A stretch of 64,000 nt of DNA from Marinobacterium stanieri (GCF_900155945.1 NZ_FTMN01000002.1:62001-126000); one strand, 5' to 3'. Numbered from the stretch's first letter, positions 9,782 to 19,385 are shown. The notes: a model not told the origin generated them from the letters alone. A program made the numbers and translations.

Positions 9782-10498
9782 ATGCTTGGAGACAACCTGT
9801 ATCTTGTGATCATGTTGGCAGGGGTCGGCATACTTGCGCTGGCGGTGAATTATGTCATCACCTCACGTGAGCAGATGTCTGAAGCCAAACGTGATCGCCT
9901 TACCTGGCTTAGCACCCAGGCCGAGCACACCCTGCACGCCCTGGCCATCCTCAAGGAAGCCGGCTGCCGGCAGGACATCGTCGACAAGCTCAACCAGCAT
10001 GCCATGGCACTGATCGAGGAGATCAGCCTGCTGGCGCCCGAATCCGAGCTAATGACCGAAGTCAGCCAGCTCAAGGAAAGCAGCGACCGCAGCCGACCTG
10101 ACAAAACCCGTTTCAACAGCGATCGTGCCGTCAAACGCGCCCAAATCTATATCAATTTTGCCGAAAAGCTGATTATTCAAATGGCCAAAGGCGGCAAGAT
10201 GACCGGGCAATTGGCGCGTACCTATCAGCAGGAACTCTACTGGCTGAACGTTTCACTGGTAGCCGACGCGCACCAGAACCAGGCCAACAATTTGCTCGAA
10301 GCAGGTGACAAGCAAACCGCTCTAACCCACTTGCGCCACGCCAAGGCGGTACTGGTGCGTGCCACCGCCCCACAGCGGCAAAAACAGCCTAGACTGGATG
10401 AACTCCAGGCCCAGATAGACAAACTTCAGCCCAAACGCACCTGGGGCGGAGGCGCTCTGGCGGAATCCCTGGATGACTACCTGAACGAGCAGAACTGA
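9782..10498 (+). CDS. Membrane-anchored helical protein, function unknown
   Basis: The protein has about 238 residues, with one N-terminal hydrophobic helix (YLVIMLAGVGILALAVNYVI). A long cytoplasmic, probably coiled-coil region follows, rich in Ala, Gln, Leu and Lys (for example LAPESELMTEVSQLKES and LDELQAQIDKLQP). Two starts are possible: GTG 9770 and ATG 9782. The ATG is preferred because AGGG lies upstream of it, while the GTG lacks any Shine-Dalgarno. It is divergent from topA and ends 1 bp before the stop of the opposing gene. I do not recognise the family. The helix-plus-coil layout would suit a scaffold or envelope protein, which is only a guess. Confidence 0.6.
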   Translation: MLGDNLYLVIMLAGVGILALAVNYVITSREQMSEAKRDRLTWLSTQAEHTLHALAILKEAGCRQDIVDKLNQHAMALIEEISLLAPESELMTEVSQLKESSDRSRPDKTRFNSDRAVKRAQIYINFAEKLIIQMAKGGKMTGQLARTYQQELYWLNVSLVADAHQNQANNLLEAGDKQTALTHLRHAKAVLVRATAPQRQKQPRLDELQAQIDKLQPKRTWGGGALAESLDDYLNEQN

Positions 10499-10499
10499 A

Positions 10500-11006
10500 T
10501 CAGATTTTCTGCTCGATCAAGGGCTGAACCAGCTCATACAACTGCTCCAGCCTTTCTGGCTCGCCCCGCTCAAGCCAGTAAAGTGTCAGGTGCAGCGGCG
10601 TCGACTCGATACCAACAACATCATCCGGCAGCTGTTTCAGCAGCTCTACAAGCGTAGCCAAGGCATTCCCTTCCAGACCCATGGATTCAGATCGCCAGCT
10701 CCAGCCTTCAGGCAGGGCTTCCTGATTCAGGGTTTCGATGCGCAACACCTGCCATGCATACCAGCTATCCTTTTCATTGCGATCGAGGTTTTGTCGCAAA
10801 ATACGATAGGCAGGCACATTGAGAATATCGCCTTCAGTTTCACCCTTGGCACGGGGTAACTCCAGACGCGCCAGCTGCACTTGAATGCCCATTTTACGTG
10901 CCCGCATTCTCAGGTCAGCCTGATAACGCTGACGGGGACTGGGCATTACCCAGAGCATGGAGCCAATAAGCGAAGCGATAATAAACACGATGATGAGCCA
11001 CTGCAT
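10500..11006 (-). CDS. Small membrane-anchored protein, function unknown
   Basis: The 168-residue product begins MQWLIIVFIIASLIGSMLWV, an uncleaved N-terminal membrane helix. A basic segment (PSPRQRYQADLRMRARKMG) and a soluble domain of about 120 residues with several Trp (SWYAWQVLR, PEGWSWRSE) follow. The basic segment after the helix predicts a cytoplasmic C-terminal domain. The frame is open further upstream, but the ATG at 11004-11006 is the start that puts the helix at the N-terminus. It converges on the preceding gene with 1 bp between stops. Similar proteins in Pseudomonas are, I believe, of unknown function. No partner is evident. Confidence 0.6.
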   Translation of the reverse strand: MQWLIIVFIIASLIGSMLWVMPSPRQRYQADLRMRARKMGIQVQLARLELPRAKGETEGDILNVPAYRILRQNLDRNEKDSWYAWQVLRIETLNQEALPEGWSWRSESMGLEGNALATLVELLKQLPDDVVGIESTPLHLTLYWLERGEPERLEQLYELVQPLIEQKI

Positions 11007-11162
11007 GTAAGGCACGCCCTTGCTGATGTCCGATTGAAAGCCACGCATCATACAGTGAAGGCGGTAGATGCAGTAGTGGCCAGCTTTCCAGCATCGCTCA
11101 TTACCGCTAAGATGCCCTGCCTGATTTACACGCCACGAAAGGCATGAGTAAGAGGAACCGTC

Positions 11163-12791
11163 TTGGACAAAGAGACCGCCTGGCGCGCGCTGGAACAACT
11201 GGCTGACACCGAGCGCACGCACCATCTCAAGGACCTGCTACAGGACCCGGACCGATTTGAGCAATTCAGCTTCCGTCAGGATGAGCTGCTGCTCGACCTC
11301 TCTCGCCAACGTTTGACCCCCGCCACTCTCAAGGCCTTGCTTCAGCTGGCCGAAGGCTGTCAACTCGGCAGCTGGATTGAAGCCCTGTTCAGCGGCGAAA
11401 GCATCAACAACACCGAGCAACGCCCCGCGCTGCACACTGCGTTACGACAACCCGCCCACAACAGCTTTATGCTTGATGGACAGGATATCAATCAGGATGT
11501 TCATCGCGAGCTGGAGCGCATGGAGCACCTGGTATCGCAGCTACATCAGCAACAATGGCGCGGCTTCAGTGGCGAGCCGATCGATACTCTGGTCAATATC
11601 GGCGTAGGTGGCTCGGACCTGGGCCCCATGATGGTGTGCCATGGACTGGAGGAGTTTCAGCCAGCTGCGGCCCGCGCCATCAAAATTCATTTCATTTCAT
11701 CCATGGACGGCAGCCAGTTGTCCAGTCTGCTGCAACATTTGGACCCGGCCAGAACCCTGTTCCTGGTGGCTTCCAAATCCTTTACCACTGCAGATACGCT
11801 GGCCAACGCTGCAACCGCCCGTGACTGGCTGCGACAGGCCAGCGACATACCCGACCCGCTTCTCCTGAAGCGCCATTTTATCGGTATCACGGCACGGCCA
11901 GAGAAGGCGCAGGAATGGGGCTTATCCGCTGATAATCTGCTGCACTTCTGGGACTGGGTCGGTGGCCGCTATTCACTCTGGTCTACCATCGGCTTCGCTA
12001 TTGCCGTGCGTATCGGCATGGATGGCTTCAAGGCGCTGCTTGATGGCGCTTCCAGAATGGACAACCACTTCAGACATGCGCCAGGCTCGTCCAACCTGCC
12101 GGTTCTGCTGGCGCTGGCAGAGATCTGGAATATCAATTTTCTCGACATCCATGCTCATGCCATCCTGCCCTACGATGGACGCCTGGCCCACCTGCCGGCG
12201 TATCTGGAACAGCTTGAGATGGAAAGTAACGGCAAGTCTGTAGATCGGGATGGCCAGCGCGTTCAGCACAGGACGTGCCCGGTGCTTTGGGGCGAAATCG
12301 GCCCTAATGCGCAGCATGCGTTTTATCAGCTGCTGCACCAGGGCAGTGAGGCCGTCATGTGTGACTTTATTGTAGCGGCCAACCGCTACGGTGACGCCGG
12401 TGAATCGCTGCAATCCCAGCACAGATTGACCCTGGCCAACTGCCTGGCACAGGCACGTGTACTCGCCCTTGGCGATAGCGCGCTGGACCAGGCAGCAAGC
12501 TCGGCCTGGCAGCACTATCACGGCAATCAGCCGAGCACTCTGATTTTGCTCGACAAACTGACTCCCGGGGCTCTCGGTGCACTTATCGCCCTCTATGAGC
12601 ACAAGGTATTCGTTCAGTCCGTTATCTGGAATATCAACCCCTTCGACCAATGGGGTGTCGAGCTTGGCAAGCAGATGGCCAACACCTTGCTGCCGCACAT
12701 TGGCGCCCGCCCGCAACAGGGCTTTGATACCGCCACCGAAGGCCTGCTGAATGAGCTGAACCAATTGACCACAGGATCCAAGCCCGCATGA
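11163..12791 (+). CDS. pgi: Glucose-6-phosphate isomerase
   Basis: Pgi interconverts glucose-6-phosphate and fructose-6-phosphate in the cytoplasm. The 542-residue product has the phosphate-binding block VNIGVGGSDLGPMMV, the family signature around YLEQLEMESNGKSVDR (catalytic Glu), the His-containing HQGSEAVMCDF and the C-terminal FDQWGVELGKQ with the catalytic Lys. Translation starts at TTG 11163. AGAGGA lies six bases upstream, and the nearby ATG at 11144 is in another frame. The stop overlaps the next start (ATGA), so the two proteins are probably made together. It would feed gluconeogenic sugar phosphate synthesis. Confidence 0.96.
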   Translation: MDKETAWRALEQLADTERTHHLKDLLQDPDRFEQFSFRQDELLLDLSRQRLTPATLKALLQLAEGCQLGSWIEALFSGESINNTEQRPALHTALRQPAHNSFMLDGQDINQDVHRELERMEHLVSQLHQQQWRGFSGEPIDTLVNIGVGGSDLGPMMVCHGLEEFQPAAARAIKIHFISSMDGSQLSSLLQHLDPARTLFLVASKSFTTADTLANAATARDWLRQASDIPDPLLLKRHFIGITARPEKAQEWGLSADNLLHFWDWVGGRYSLWSTIGFAIAVRIGMDGFKALLDGASRMDNHFRHAPGSSNLPVLLALAEIWNINFLDIHAHAILPYDGRLAHLPAYLEQLEMESNGKSVDRDGQRVQHRTCPVLWGEIGPNAQHAFYQLLHQGSEAVMCDFIVAANRYGDAGESLQSQHRLTLANCLAQARVLALGDSALDQAASSAWQHYHGNQPSTLILLDKLTPGALGALIALYEHKVFVQSVIWNINPFDQWGVELGKQMANTLLPHIGARPQQGFDTATEGLLNELNQLTTGSKPA

Positions 12792-14050
12792 AGATTGCAA
12801 TCTGGGGAGACGAGCTGGCAGCCTGGGTAGCGGCAGCCGAACTGGCCCGCACCGGCAACGAAGTTTTACTGCAGCAGCTGCAGCCTGAAGACAGCAGCCT
12901 GCGTGCCGAACCAGGATTGATGGAGTCGATCAGCCAGGGGTTGGCAACCGGTGCCATTCGCCAGGTTAACCGGCAGCTCGCCTGCAGCGCCGAAATTCAC
13001 TGGCTGGCGATGCACCCTTCACACCTGTCCGATGCCCGTGCCCTGTGCACCGAAATTGGCCACCGGGGTCCGGACGAGCTGATTATCATCAACCAAAGCA
13101 ATTTTGGCCTTGGCGCTTCCGACCAGCTGCAAGGCTGCCTCCAGGGGCGAGGCCAGCAAACGGTTGTGTGCCTGCCGGATACCTTGCAGCAAGGCCAGGC
13201 GCTGCAACAGTTTTCCCAACCAACCGCATTTTTGATTGGCTGTGAACACCCGGAGATGCAGCCACGCCTGCAGGCCCTGCTACGCCCGTTCTCCAACGGC
13301 CTGCAACAATTGCAGTGGATGACACGCAGGGAAGCCGAGTTCAGCAAGTTCGCCATCTCCGGCATGCTCGCGCTGCGCCTGAACTATATCAATGAGCTGG
13401 CCAACCTGGCGGATCGTCTTGGCGTCGATATCGAGGTAGTACGCCACGGCATGGCAACGGACAAGCGTATTGGCGAGCATTACCTGGCTCCAGGATGCGG
13501 TTTCGGCGGCACCCATTTCACCCAGTACATCGAGGGCCTGGCCGACATCCTGTCGGAAACACGCCACTCGACCCTGCTCAAAACCGTACTGGAGGAGAAC
13601 GAACGTCAGAAGGAGCTGCCTTTCCGCAAACTCTGGCAGCACTATCAGTGTGACCTTCAGGGTAAAACCGTGACCATCTGGGGCTGCGCATTCAAGCCTG
13701 GCGTCGCCAGCGTGGACAACGCTCCGGCCTTGCCGGTGGTCCGAGCACTGCAAGCTCAGGGCGTCAACATACAGCTGCACGACCCGGAAGCAATCGAAGC
13801 GCTCAAACAGGCAATACCGGACTGCAAAAGCCTCAGTTTCTATTCAGACCGCTATGCAGCATTGGAAAACAGTGATGCACTTTTAATCATGACCGAGTGG
13901 CCGGAGTACGCTTCACCAGACTGCAGCCGCATGAAAGCGCTAATGCAGGCCCCTTTGATCGTGGATGGGCGCAACCTGTTGGAGCCTGAGTTTGTCCAGC
14001 ATCAGGGATTCGTCTACTACGGGGTAGGCCGACCGGCCAGCCAGTGCTAA
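12788..14050 (+). CDS. UDP-glucose/GDP-mannose dehydrogenase family protein, catalytically degenerate
   Basis: The 420-residue protein has the three-domain layout of nucleotide-sugar dehydrogenases: an N-terminal Rossmann-like domain, a central helix region (KFAISGMLALRLNYINELANLADRLG) and a C-terminal UDP-binding domain (VTIWGCAFKPGVASVDNAPA, LIMTEWPEY). The N-terminal GxGxxG is eroded to GDELAA. The catalytic motif GFGGSCFPKD of active enzymes reads GFGGTHFTQY, so the nucleophilic Cys is His243 and the Asp is Tyr247. Lys187 is kept, but the Asn four residues later is Ser191. It overlaps pgi by 4 bp. The fold assignment is firm. Oxidation of a UDP-sugar is unlikely as annotated, and a binding or regulatory role is inferred. 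Confidence 0.8.
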   Translation: MKIAIWGDELAAWVAAAELARTGNEVLLQQLQPEDSSLRAEPGLMESISQGLATGAIRQVNRQLACSAEIHWLAMHPSHLSDARALCTEIGHRGPDELIIINQSNFGLGASDQLQGCLQGRGQQTVVCLPDTLQQGQALQQFSQPTAFLIGCEHPEMQPRLQALLRPFSNGLQQLQWMTRREAEFSKFAISGMLALRLNYINELANLADRLGVDIEVVRHGMATDKRIGEHYLAPGCGFGGTHFTQYIEGLADILSETRHSTLLKTVLEENERQKELPFRKLWQHYQCDLQGKTVTIWGCAFKPGVASVDNAPALPVVRALQAQGVNIQLHDPEAIEALKQAIPDCKSLSFYSDRYAALENSDALLIMTEWPEYASPDCSRMKALMQAPLIVDGRNLLEPEFVQHQGFVYYGVGRPASQC

Positions 14051-14094
14051 TCTTGAACTGAAGCCATCTCCTCATCAGTAAAAGGAAAGCACAC

Positions 14095-14535
14095 ATGAGC
14101 ATCTACACACGTATTCTGCTGGCACTGGATCTGTCAGACGAGTCTGATCAGCTGGCCACCAAAACCGCCAAAATGGCAGAAGCTTTTGGTGCTGAACTGA
14201 ACCTCATTCACGTGGTTGAGCCGCTCAGCTTTGCCTATGGCGGTGATGTCCCGATGGACCTGACCACCATCCAGGAACAGCTGGATGACCATGCCAAAAC
14301 CAAACTGGATCAGTATGCAGAGAAAGTCGGTTACCCGGTCAACCGTAAAATCATTGTCACCGGCCACACCGAAACCGAGATTCACCGTGCTGCTGAAGAG
14401 CTGAACACCGACCTGGTCATCGTGGGCAGCCACGGCCGCCACGGTCTTGCCCTGCTACTGGGCTCCACCGCCAACGGCGTGCTGCATGGCGCCAAGTGCG
14501 ATGTACTGGCGATTCGAGTAAAAGAGGAGGATTAA
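14095..14535 (+). CDS. uspA: Universal stress protein, UspA type
   Basis: This is a single Usp domain of 146 residues (YTRILLALDLSDESDQL at the start). The C-terminal block LVIVGSHGRHGLALLLGSTANGVLHGAKCDVLAIR contains a G-x2-G-x9-G-S/T type motif, which in ATP-binding Usp proteins contacts nucleotide. It begins 44 bp after the UGDH-like gene. Its TAA overlaps the TAA of convergent uup by two bases. Usp proteins accumulate in starvation and respiratory stress. No promoter or Anr box is obvious before this copy. Confidence 0.88.
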   Translation: MSIYTRILLALDLSDESDQLATKTAKMAEAFGAELNLIHVVEPLSFAYGGDVPMDLTTIQEQLDDHAKTKLDQYAEKVGYPVNRKIIVTGHTETEIHRAAEELNTDLVIVGSHGRHGLALLLGSTANGVLHGAKCDVLAIRVKEED

Positions 14536-16427
14536 CCCTCCTCCTGCATCGCCTCCAGCTCTACCCATCGCTCCATCAGCGTTTCGAGCCTTTGCTCCTG
14601 CTGATGGAGCACCTCCAATACCCTGGCAACGTCTTCATGATCACGGCTGTAAAAGTCCGGCGCCGAGGTCTCTGCCTGAAGTTTCTCCAGTTCGGCTTCG
14701 GCTTCTTCCAGCTGTTCCGGCAGACTATCCAGCTCCCGCTGTAGCTTGTAACTGAGCTTGTTGCTGCTCTTGCGGCGCGGTTTCTCGGCAGCTTTCTGCT
14801 TTTCCTCTGCCGGCTTGGCTTCCGCCTGGGCCTGATGCACAGGCTGAGGACGCTGGCGCAACCAGTCCTTATAACCGCCCACATATTCCCTGACCCGAGC
14901 ATCACCTTCAAACACCACGGAGCTGGTTACCACGTTATCCAGGAAGCGACGGTCGTGACTTACCAGCAGGATGGTGCCTTCAAAGGCAAGCAGGATCTCC
15001 TCCAGCAACTCCAGAGTCTCGATATCCAGATCGTTGGTCGGCTCATCCAGCACCAGTACGTTGGCAGGCTGACTGAACAGGCGCGCCAGCAGGAGCCGGT
15101 TGCACTCGCCACCCGACAGGGCTTTCACCGGTGTACGCGCACGCTCCGGGCTGAACAGGAAATCCTGCAGATAACTGATGATATGGCGCTGACGGCCGTT
15201 AATATCGACGCTTTCTCGACCGCCGGACACGTTATCGATGACACTTTTCTCCGGGTCCAACTGGCCACGCAACTGGTCAAAATAGGCCACATCCATTTTG
15301 GTGCCCAGCTTAACCTCGCCGGCATCCGGCTCAAGCTGCCCCAGGATGATGCGCAACAGTGTACTCTTGCCGCTGCCGTTGGCGCCGATCAGACCGATAC
15401 GGTCACCACGTTGAACCGTCATGGAAAAATCCTGCAGCAGCGGCTTGCCCGCATACTGCATATTCACATGCTTCAACTCGGCAACCAGCTTGCCGGAGCG
15501 CTGTGCCTCATCGAGGCTGATATTCGCCGTCCCCTGACGTTCGCGGCGCTGGGAACGCTCCTGGCGCATCTGTTTGAGCGCACGCACACGCCCCTCATTA
15601 CGGGTTCTGCGCGCTTTAATGCCTTGACGAATCCAGCGCTCTTCCTGCGCCAGCTTCTTGTCAAACTCGGCGTTCTGGCGCTCTTCGTCTTCAAGCAGCT
15701 TCTGCTTCAATTCGAGATACTGGGTATAACTGCCCGGGAAGCTGGTCAGATTGCCCCGATCCAGCTCAACGATGCGTGTCGCCAGATGTTCCACCAGATC
15801 ACGGTCATGGGATACGAACAAAATCGCGCCCCGGTAGTCGAGCATGACCTGCTCAAGCCACTCGATGGTTTCGATATCCAGATGGTTGGTAGGCTCGTCC
15901 AGCAACAACAGATCCGGACGCTGCACCAGCGCAGCGCCCAGAGCTGCACGACGACGCCAGCCACCGGAGAGCTCAGACATGCGAGTGTCGGCATCGAGTC
16001 CCAGGCGGTCCAGTACCGTTTGTACACGCTGTTCAAGGTGCCAGCCATCCAGGGCCTCCAGACGGAGCTGAAGGCGCTCCATCTTCTGCAGCGAGGCTGC
16101 GTCCGTCTTGTGCGAAAGCGCTTCAAAGGCTTCTCGCAATTCGCGCACTTCAGCCAGGCCTTCAGCGACAACATCATAGACCAGGCGTTCATCAGCGGCC
16201 GGCAGCATCTGTGGCAACTGCGCCACGCGAATGGCCGGGTCCTGCCACACGCTGCCATGATCAGCATGTACCTGACCGTTGACGACTTTCATCAGCGTCG
16301 ACTTGCCAGCACCGTTCAGGCCCACCAGGGCAATGCGCTCGCCGGGATCGATCTGAAAATCAACGCCATCCAACAGGGGCGCTGCACTGAAACTGACTGA
16401 AACACCTTCTAACTTAACCAGTGGCAT
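14532..16427 (-). CDS. uup: ABC-F family ATPase Uup
   Basis: Uup is a soluble ABC-F protein linked to ribosome function and to precise excision of transposons in E. coli. The 631-residue product begins MPLVKLEGVSVSF. It has two nucleotide-binding domains: Walker A GLNGAGKST and GANGSGKST, signatures LSGGWRRR and LSGGECNR, Walker B LLLDEPTNHLD and LVLDEPTNDLD. A charged C-terminal coiled coil (about 550-631) is typical of Uup. No membrane segment is present. The frame is open 67 codons further upstream, but the ATG at 16425-16427 gives the canonical N-terminus. It converges with uspA and diverges from slt. Confidence 0.94.
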   Translation of the reverse strand: MPLVKLEGVSVSFSAAPLLDGVDFQIDPGERIALVGLNGAGKSTLMKVVNGQVHADHGSVWQDPAIRVAQLPQMLPAADERLVYDVVAEGLAEVRELREAFEALSHKTDAASLQKMERLQLRLEALDGWHLEQRVQTVLDRLGLDADTRMSELSGGWRRRAALGAALVQRPDLLLLDEPTNHLDIETIEWLEQVMLDYRGAILFVSHDRDLVEHLATRIVELDRGNLTSFPGSYTQYLELKQKLLEDEERQNAEFDKKLAQEERWIRQGIKARRTRNEGRVRALKQMRQERSQRRERQGTANISLDEAQRSGKLVAELKHVNMQYAGKPLLQDFSMTVQRGDRIGLIGANGSGKSTLLRIILGQLEPDAGEVKLGTKMDVAYFDQLRGQLDPEKSVIDNVSGGRESVDINGRQRHIISYLQDFLFSPERARTPVKALSGGECNRLLLARLFSQPANVLVLDEPTNDLDIETLELLEEILLAFEGTILLVSHDRRFLDNVVTSSVVFEGDARVREYVGGYKDWLRQRPQPVHQAQAEAKPAEEKQKAAEKPRRKSSNKLSYKLQRELDSLPEQLEEAEAELEKLQAETSAPDFYSRDHEDVARVLEVLHQQEQRLETLMERWVELEAMQEEG

Positions 16428-16566
16428 ATGTACCGCATCCTTAGCTCTAGCAATGCTCGCTAGTGTACCTGATTGAGACGCACAGATAAGCCTTGACGCT
16501 GGCCACTTCCTGTCGGTTCGGGCTACACTGCCTGCGTTGTCGAGCTCCCAGTAAAAGGTATGCCAG

Positions 16567-18513
16567 ATGTCCCCAAATCGCCCCACCCTGTTTAGCCTCT
16601 GCCTGCTTGCGACCGCCTTGCCGCTCACTGCGTCAGCCCAATTGCCTCAGGAATTTGCCCAGCAGCGGGAATCCTACCTGCAAATAGATCGCCAGCTGGC
16701 GACTCAGAAGCCGACCGCGTCAGAGATGGAGGCGCTCCAGGCGTATCCGCTTTACCCTTATCTCGAATACCGCCTGTTGCGCAGCAACCTTAAGGATGCT
16801 GAAGCCGAAGAGGTAACGGACTTTTTTGAGCGCAACCGTAAAACTCCGCTCTATGGCCGTCTGATTTTCGCCTGGGCAAAACAGCAAGGCGAAGCAGGAG
16901 AGTGGGAGGATTTTCTACCCGCCTGGAACGCTATCCAACGGCCTGATACGGAGCTCAAATGCCTGCATGCCCGCTATCTGCTTGAATCAGGCAAGATACA
17001 ACAGGCCTGGCAGGCAGCACGCCCACTCTGGCGTGTCGGCTATTCACAGCCGGATACCTGCGACCCGGTCTTTAAGCCCTGGCTGACATCAGACAACTTC
17101 ACGTCCGCCGATGCACTGGAGCGCTATCTGCTGGCACTGGAAAATGGCCGCCCCGCCCTCGCCAGTTATGTTGAAGATTTCCTGAAAGAGGACAGCCACA
17201 AACAGACAGCCAAACTGGCCAGAACCCTGTACAGCTCGCCTGCGGAATTCCATCAGAATGCACGCCTGATGCCCGACGCACAGCAACAGGGGCCTCGCCT
17301 GCTGGAGCTGGCCGTGCGCCGACTGGCACGTAAGGACTTGAATGCTGCTATTGAGCTATGGATACGCGAGCGTGATCGCTTCCCACTTGCAGCCGCTGAA
17401 GCAGCCAAGCTGACGGAATACATGGGCGTATGGCTGGCCAAACGCTTCCCTGAAGGGGATGAGCGCCAGCTATTGGCAAAGCTGGACCCTGACCATCAGT
17501 ACTCACGCCTGCAGGAGTGGCGCATTCGCCTCATGCTGGTTGACGGCGACTGGGAGCAGGTTGATAAAAGCATTGCCCTGCTGCCCGAGAGTGAGCGCGA
17601 CTCGGATCGCTGGCAATATTGGCGCGCCATCGCCCGCAATCACCTGAAGTCTGAAGGCAGCACCAGCACACTGGGCCAACTGTCCGGTGAACGCAGCTTC
17701 TATGGCTTTATGGCAGCGCAAATTCTCAACCAGCCCTATGAGCTGAATGACACCCCCCATGCGCCTGCAGAAGCGGATCTTGATGCACTTGCCCAACAAC
17801 CGGCATTTCAGCGCATTGCCGAACTGCTCACGCTGGAGCGCTACGGCGATGCCCGCTCGGAGTGGAATATGGCGATCCGCGACATGACAGACGACCAGAT
17901 CATGAATGCCTCCCACCTGATGCAGCGCTGGGGCTGGCACCACCAGGGAATTCGTGGCGCCATCAGCAGCAAGCGCTGGAATGACATGGCTCTGCGTTTC
18001 CCCAACCCCTATCCCGATCTCTACCTGCGTCACGCCGGCGAGCAGGATATCGACCCCTACTGGGCACTGGCAGTGACACGCCAGGAAAGTGCATTCTGGA
18101 TGGGAGCACGTTCACGTGTGGGCGCGCGTGGCCTGATGCAGCTTATGCCGGCAACCGCGAAGGCTGTTGCCCGCCGCCACGGTATTGCCATGGGCAGCCT
18201 TGCCAGCCTGTCGAAGCCGGATCTTAATATCCGTCTGGGCAGCGCCTACTTGAGCGAGATGATTCAACGATTTAATGGCAACCAGGCCTTTGCCTCAGCC
18301 GCCTACAACGCTGGCCCCCACCGTGTCAGCCAGTGGCTGAAGAGCCGGGGTGACCTGCCGCTGGATATCTGGATAGAGACAATCCCCTACGATGAAACCC
18401 GACAGTACGTGCAAAACGTGCTGGCATTCCGGGTGATCTATCGCCAACAGGACAAACAGAATGTTGCCCTGTTCAGCCAACAGGAGTTCAGCCAGCTGGC
18501 CCTTAACCAGTAG
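16567..18513 (+). CDS. slt: Soluble lytic murein transglycosylase (Slt70 type)
   Basis: Slt cleaves the MurNAc-GlcNAc bond of peptidoglycan with 1,6-anhydro formation in the periplasm. The 648-residue precursor starts with a signal peptide (LFSLCLLATALPLTASA). A long superhelical U-domain follows, and the C-terminal SLT domain carries ALAVTRQESAFW (catalytic Glu), SRVGARGLMQLMPATA and YNAGPHRVSQWL. Its length matches E. coli Slt70. The stop overlaps the convergent glutaredoxin-like gene by 11 bp. The promoter must lie in the 139-bp gap shared with uup. Confidence 0.95.
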   Translation: MSPNRPTLFSLCLLATALPLTASAQLPQEFAQQRESYLQIDRQLATQKPTASEMEALQAYPLYPYLEYRLLRSNLKDAEAEEVTDFFERNRKTPLYGRLIFAWAKQQGEAGEWEDFLPAWNAIQRPDTELKCLHARYLLESGKIQQAWQAARPLWRVGYSQPDTCDPVFKPWLTSDNFTSADALERYLLALENGRPALASYVEDFLKEDSHKQTAKLARTLYSSPAEFHQNARLMPDAQQQGPRLLELAVRRLARKDLNAAIELWIRERDRFPLAAAEAAKLTEYMGVWLAKRFPEGDERQLLAKLDPDHQYSRLQEWRIRLMLVDGDWEQVDKSIALLPESERDSDRWQYWRAIARNHLKSEGSTSTLGQLSGERSFYGFMAAQILNQPYELNDTPHAPAEADLDALAQQPAFQRIAELLTLERYGDARSEWNMAIRDMTDDQIMNASHLMQRWGWHHQGIRGAISSKRWNDMALRFPNPYPDLYLRHAGEQDIDPYWALAVTRQESAFWMGARSRVGARGLMQLMPATAKAVARRHGIAMGSLASLSKPDLNIRLGSAYLSEMIQRFNGNQAFASAAYNAGPHRVSQWLKSRGDLPLDIWIETIPYDETRQYVQNVLAFRVIYRQQDKQNVALFSQQEFSQLALNQ

Positions 18514-18754
18514 GGGCTGACACCAGAAACTGTCTCAGTGCCTGGCCATCAAACGGCCAGGCCAGCTCCTCACCGGTGTCACGGTTAACCAGTACAGGGA
18601 TCTGCTCGGCATAACGCGCCAGCAGGTCTTCGTCGTAGACAATATCCACCAGATCCACTTCAACCTCACCCGGTTGCAGATTGCCCTGCAATATAGCGAT
18701 GGCGTCATCACACAGGTGACAGCCTTCGGTGGTCATAAGATCCAATTTCCACAT
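18503..18754 (-). CDS. Glutaredoxin-like protein (DUF836 type)
   Basis: This 83-residue thioredoxin-fold protein begins MWKLDLMTTEGCHLCDDA, with the C-x-x-C active site CHLC. It includes the cis-Pro strand QIPVLVN and a C-terminal helix (GQALRQFL). Its length and the EGCHLC motif place it with small glutaredoxin-like proteins of the DUF836 group rather than classical Grx (CPYC). Substrate is unknown. It stands alone, convergent with slt over 11 bp and divergent from the PAS gene. Confidence 0.82.
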   Translation of the reverse strand: MWKLDLMTTEGCHLCDDAIAILQGNLQPGEVEVDLVDIVYDEDLLARYAEQIPVLVNRDTGEELAWPFDGQALRQFLVSAPTG

Positions 18755-18857
18755 GTTTTGTGTGTCTCCCCGTCATCCTTTAGCACTTATTGCTTTCAAA
18801 TATCAGCCATTCGCCTAAAATATTGTGCCCTTATTCAGACATCAGCAGTAGGTGAAG

Positions 18858-19385
18858 ATGAAAAATCGTATCACGCCGCGCAATGAAGAACATGAACTCA
18901 GGGATGATGAGTTCATTGTCAGCAAAACGGATACCCGCGGCGTGATCACCTACTGTAACCGCACGCTGATGCGCATCTCCGGCTTCTCGGAAAGCGAACT
19001 GTTCGGCAAACAGCACAATATTATTCGCCATCCCGACATGCCGCGTGGTGCCTACCGCTTGATGTGGCAACTGCTGCGCAATGGCGATGAGTTTTTCGGC
19101 TATGTCAAAAACCTTTGCCGAGATGGCAGTTACTACTGGGTACTGGCCAATGTAACCCCCGATATCAATGCAGACGGAAAACTTGTCGGCTATTACTCCG
19201 TGCGGCGCAAACCGACCCGCAAAGCCATTGCAACCATTGAGCCGATCTATAAACGCATGCTGGATGTCGAGCGTCAGGCAGGCGCCAAGGACGCGCCCGA
19301 TGCATCGGTAGCCCTGTTAAAGCAGCTCTGCGCTGAGCAAGGGGTTAGCTATGATCAGTTCATCATCCAACTGGACCAGCAGTGA
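18858..19385 (+). CDS. PAS-domain protein, Aer-like sensor half
   Basis: The protein has about 175 residues and a single PAS domain close to that of the Aer redox/oxygen taxis receptor: [41 protein letters not shown] and ELF...[14 protein letters not shown]. No membrane segment or signalling domain is present. A short helical tail ([20 protein letters not shown]) resembles the end of split PAS proteins. ATG 18858 has AGG five bases upstream; an in-frame GTG at 18852 is less likely. An MCP lacking a PAS domain starts 7 bp after the stop, so the two probably form a bipartite receptor. Conserved Aer-type PAS residues suggest FAD or haem, unproven. Confidence 0.85.
   Translation: MKNRITPRNEEHELRDDEFIVSKTDTRGVITYCNRTLMRISGFSESELFGKQHNIIRHPDMPRGAYRLMWQLLRNGDEFFGYVKNLCRDGSYYWVLANVTPDINADGKLVGYYSVRRKPTRKAIATIEPIYKRMLDVERQAGAKDAPDASVALLKQLCAEQGVSYDQFIIQLDQQ

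Noticed and set aside
14835-16400. Plus-strand frame opposite uup (521 codons)
   Set aside because: Uup is complete with both ABC modules. The antisense translation shows no recognisable domain.
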